From positions 1 through 8,503 of the forward strand of contig CAZART010000172.1 of assembly GCA_964487555.1 (NCBI GenBank): 8,503 bases of DNA, in the 5' to 3' direction. Positions 6,867 through 8,503 of the stretch are shown in pieces. A program made the translations under genes and the position numbers. The stretch is from CAZART01 sp964487555 (GTDB taxonomy: Bacteria > Bacteroidota > Rhodothermia > Rhodothermales > VXPQ01). A model generated the notes under the pieces. That model did not search any database. It was not told the origin of the DNA and worked only from the letters and a program-made list of their open reading frames with translations. Each line of letters opens with the position of its first letter. The first letter of the stretch is position 1.

Positions 6867-6937
6867 GCCGGCGTCCAGGCCGTCGAGCCGAAGCCGGCTA
6901 TGTCCGGCTCAGAAGGGCGTTTCAAACGCAGGCATAC

Positions 6938-7720
6938 TCAACCTACCGTCGGCGTAGGACCTTTTGGAGAGACCGACATAGAAGCTGCTCTTCTTCGATA
7001 GGCGATGTGGAAAATGAGCAAAATAATCCATAGGCCAAATATAGCTTTGGCGTATGTCTTATGACCATTCAATATGTATGTTCGTAGAGATATTTTCTCT
7101 ACACGTTCCGGATTGATGACCCTGAGTCCGGCTTGCATTAAGGGCAATAGAACAGGTATTTTGTTCCAATTCGTATAACGCACCTCTTCGAACTGAAAAT
7201 TCCGGGGAAAATTCTCCGGCCGCTGAGATCGGAAAGCATCCCAGTTTCCAACGACATCGCCAATGCTTGCTCGTATTCCGTCAGGACGATAGTATGTGTG
7301 ATTGAATTGAGGGTCCATTAGAATCCAGCGATCTCCTACCTTGGCCTCCAGAATTATATGACATGTCGGTACCTCTCCACATCTCATCTGTGCAATCCGG
7401 ACGGGCATTTCGGCCCGTTTCAGCAGCTCGGCATTCACGTGTACGAAGGTCCCACAGTGCCCGCCTTCCAGGAGCTCGCGGACCCCCGTACGAAGTACGG
7501 ACGTGCTTAATTTTTCCCATTCGAGAACACGGGCTCGATTTTTGATGAGCCGGTGGGCTCGATCCATCAGTTCCAGGGCCTTCTCCTCTTCGGTCATTTC
7601 CGCAGTAAGCGCCTGGCTGACGATCATGTCAAAGATCTCGTCCTCATAAGAGGCTGCGAGCAGATGGAAGAGTAACAGGGCGAGAAGAAAACCGTGAGCA
7701 AAAAATATCGCGCGTCTCAT
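6938..7720 (-). CDS. Membrane-anchored transglutaminase-like protein
   Basis: This 260-residue protein has a transglutaminase-like (papain-fold) domain between two membrane segments. The N-terminal helix spans about 4-24 (FFAHGFLLALLLFHLLAA) and the C-terminal one about 225-241. The domain carries the expected triad: Cys89 in GGHCGTFVHVNAELLKRA, His121 in TCHIILEAKVGDRWILMDP, and Asp136 in that same segment, with an intervening VRIAQM strand. Prokaryotic members are usually proteases or amidases, or cut or link peptides; the exact reaction here is unknown. With the first helix as anchor the domain would probably face outside the cytoplasm. Similar proteins occur in exopolysaccharide clusters, which fits the acyltransferase downstream. 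ATG 7720 is fixed by a TGA three codons upstream (7732-7730). Base composition is clearly AT-richer than in the ABC and phosphoesterase genes, a possible sign of transfer. No Shine-Dalgarno site was seen. Confidence 0.82.
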   Translation of the reverse strand: MRRAIFFAHGFLLALLLFHLLAASYEDEIFDMIVSQALTAEMTEEEKALELMDRAHRLIKNRARVLEWEKLSTSVLRTGVRELLEGGHCGTFVHVNAELLKRAEMPVRIAQMRCGEVPTCHIILEAKVGDRWILMDPQFNHTYYRPDGIRASIGDVVGNWDAFRSQRPENFPRNFQFEEVRYTNWNKIPVLLPLMQAGLRVINPERVEKISLRTYILNGHKTYAKAIFGLWIILLIFHIAYRRRAASMSVSPKGPTPTVG

Positions 7721-7746
7721 ATTTCGAGGTCACTTTCTTATACACT

Positions 7747-8169
7747 TTACATGGCTTTCGCCGCCGGCCGGCAGTAGACGGTTACGGCCAGGCCTACGAA
7801 CTCGTCGTGCGCCATGGATATTGTGACGGTTCCGACGATCGTCCGCGCATCGCCGCCATTCGAGAGCGAGCCCGTCAGCACATTTCCGCTCCGCCGGAGC
7901 CGCACCCCCTGGGGAGGCGCAGCCTTGCCGGCGCTTCCGCACTCGGTGACGCCGCCCGTCGCCGCGCGGTATTGGAAATACCGGAAGTTGGCGGCCGTGA
8001 ATACCATCATGGCGTGTTTAGAACGTGCGCCGAGCGTCTCCCGAATCATGACACTCGCCCTCGCTATCCGGTGTGTGCGCGTCTGGGACACCCCGCGCGC
8101 GACGATCTCGCCGTCTCCATCGGAATACGACGCTATTCGTGGCGCAGTGGGATCTTTAAGAAAAACCAA
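7747..8169 (-). CDS. Degenerate concanavalin-like (DUF1349-type) domain fragment
   Basis: The 140-residue frame from TTG 8169 resembles one lectin-like beta-sandwich domain found repeatedly in large secreted bacterial proteins. The match begins at GDGEIVARGVSQT (about 18-30), continues through ASVMIRETL-x(4)-KHAMMV (39-56), FQYRAATGG (65-73), GVRLRRSGNVLTG (88-100) and VGTVTISM (112-119), and ends at VGLAVT (125-130). Tryptophans usual in this family (AWAKAGVMIR, PYWVRL, TWTQVG) are all replaced, and the frame contains no Trp. There is no signal peptide, and the rest of a normal large host protein is missing, with a TAG at 8178-8176 just upstream. It is best read as a relic of a larger secreted protein, although the frame is still open. 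Its stop lies 26 bp before the transglutaminase gene. The family resemblance is from memory of the consensus and is moderately secure. Confidence 0.55.
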   Translation of the reverse strand: MVFLKDPTAPRIASYSDGDGEIVARGVSQTRTHRIARASVMIRETLGARSKHAMMVFTAANFRYFQYRAATGGVTECGSAGKAAPPQGVRLRRSGNVLTGSLSNGGDARTIVGTVTISMAHDEFVGLAVTVYCRPAAKAM

Positions 8170-8503
8170 AACTTCCTACCTGCCCTTCGCTCTTTGGAGG
8201 GCATAACGAGAAAGGGAGATGCCGGATCAGCGCACGGTACGCAGGAAAAGTACCGGCCTTCGTGTGCCAAAGACGTACAGCCGCAATGCCGATCCTTCGG
8301 CCGGTCGCCTGCCGAGGCGGGTACCCGAGCGATCGTCCTGTCCTCGACCAGCCGTCGGTACCCACCTGTTAATTGGCGCAAATCGTATGCCGCCCGGTCC
8401 TCTTCCATTGGGCGAACATCCCTATAATTTGGGCGCTTATTTGATAACCAACATGGTTCGGACGATGCTCGTCGCACCGGCTCGAATCCTGTAGAAATAC
8501 ACG
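8170..8503. other. Right-edge stretch without a convincing gene
   Basis: No frame on either strand gives a convincing protein. The missing N-terminal part of the concanavalin-like domain could not be found in any reverse frame here. Short GC-rich hairpins exist, for example CGCCT/AGGCG around 8305-8320. The final 80 bases hold a TATAAT box and three consecutive small hairpins, described separately. Confidence 0.4.
8423..8428 (+). promoter_or_regulatory. Perfect TATAAT -10 box candidate
   Basis: TATAAT at 8423-8428 matches the sigma-70 -10 consensus exactly. No good -35 hexamer lies 16-18 bases upstream (the sequence there is CTCTTCC-like). A transcript would start near 8435 and run into the hairpin series and beyond the window. 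Confidence 0.25.

Noticed and set aside
6867..6911. Selenocysteine insertion at the Rieske TGA
   Set aside because: The position does not align with a conserved cysteine of the family, and the small hairpins nearby do not clearly match a bacterial SECIS element. Mutation or rearrangement is simpler.
7807..8427. A 206-codon forward frame across the concanavalin-like relic
   Set aside because: Its translation is Arg/Pro/Ser-rich without motifs, and the reverse strand shows clear domain similarity.
1..8503. CRISPR arrays, insertion sequences or phage genes
   Set aside because: No regularly spaced repeats, no transposase or integrase motifs and no flanking terminal inverted repeats were seen.

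Overview
The window looks like a piece of a high-GC bacterial chromosome, probably from an uncultured or poorly sampled lineage. The clear genes prefer G or C at the third codon position. None of the larger genes has a convincing Shine-Dalgarno site, and only about 60% of the window looks coding. A small cysteine-rich lipoprotein (652-918) resembles short lipoproteins common in Bacteroidota and related groups. That, with the missing Shine-Dalgarno sites, makes a high-GC Bacteroidota/Rhodothermota-like host a reasonable guess, but the phylum cannot be fixed from this sequence.

Left part (1-3376). The window opens with the likely tail of a forward gene (3-86). An AT-richer stretch follows that carries the small lipoprotein gene. 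Next come a possible one-helix membrane peptide (1380-1577, forward) and, converging on it, an unrecognised acidic cytosolic protein (1612-1986, reverse). A complete calcineurin-like metallophosphoesterase (2675-3376) follows. Its last codons and stop lie in a 31-bp tandem duplication.

Middle (3377-6017). About 870 bp without a large gene hold a strong structured-RNA candidate (3805-3851). About 50 bases later there is a 13-codon reading frame whose stop codon lies in the loop of a strong terminator-like hairpin (3926-3963), an arrangement like a translational attenuator. About 290 bp downstream lies a full-length six-helix ABC exporter with fused permease and ATPase (4251-6017). It resembles the PglK/MsbA lipid-linked oligosaccharide flippases.

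Right part (6056-8169, reverse strand, convergent with the ABC gene). In transcription order this holds a degenerate concanavalin-like domain fragment, a membrane-anchored transglutaminase-like protein, a Rieske [2Fe-2S] protein and a NeuD/PglD-type left-handed beta-helix acyltransferase. The last three are packed tightly. The Rieske gene has an in-frame TGA soon after its best ATG, and the acyltransferase lacks the usual N-terminal nucleotide-sugar-binding segment although its catalytic region is intact. The flippase, sugar acyltransferase and transglutaminase-like protein together suggest the edge of a surface glycan or glycoconjugate locus. The Rieske protein does not fit that theme well. 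The shortened genes, duplications and uneven base composition suggest recent rearrangement.

The right edge (8170-8503) has no convincing gene. It holds a perfect TATAAT box followed by hairpins that imitate a shortened tRNA.
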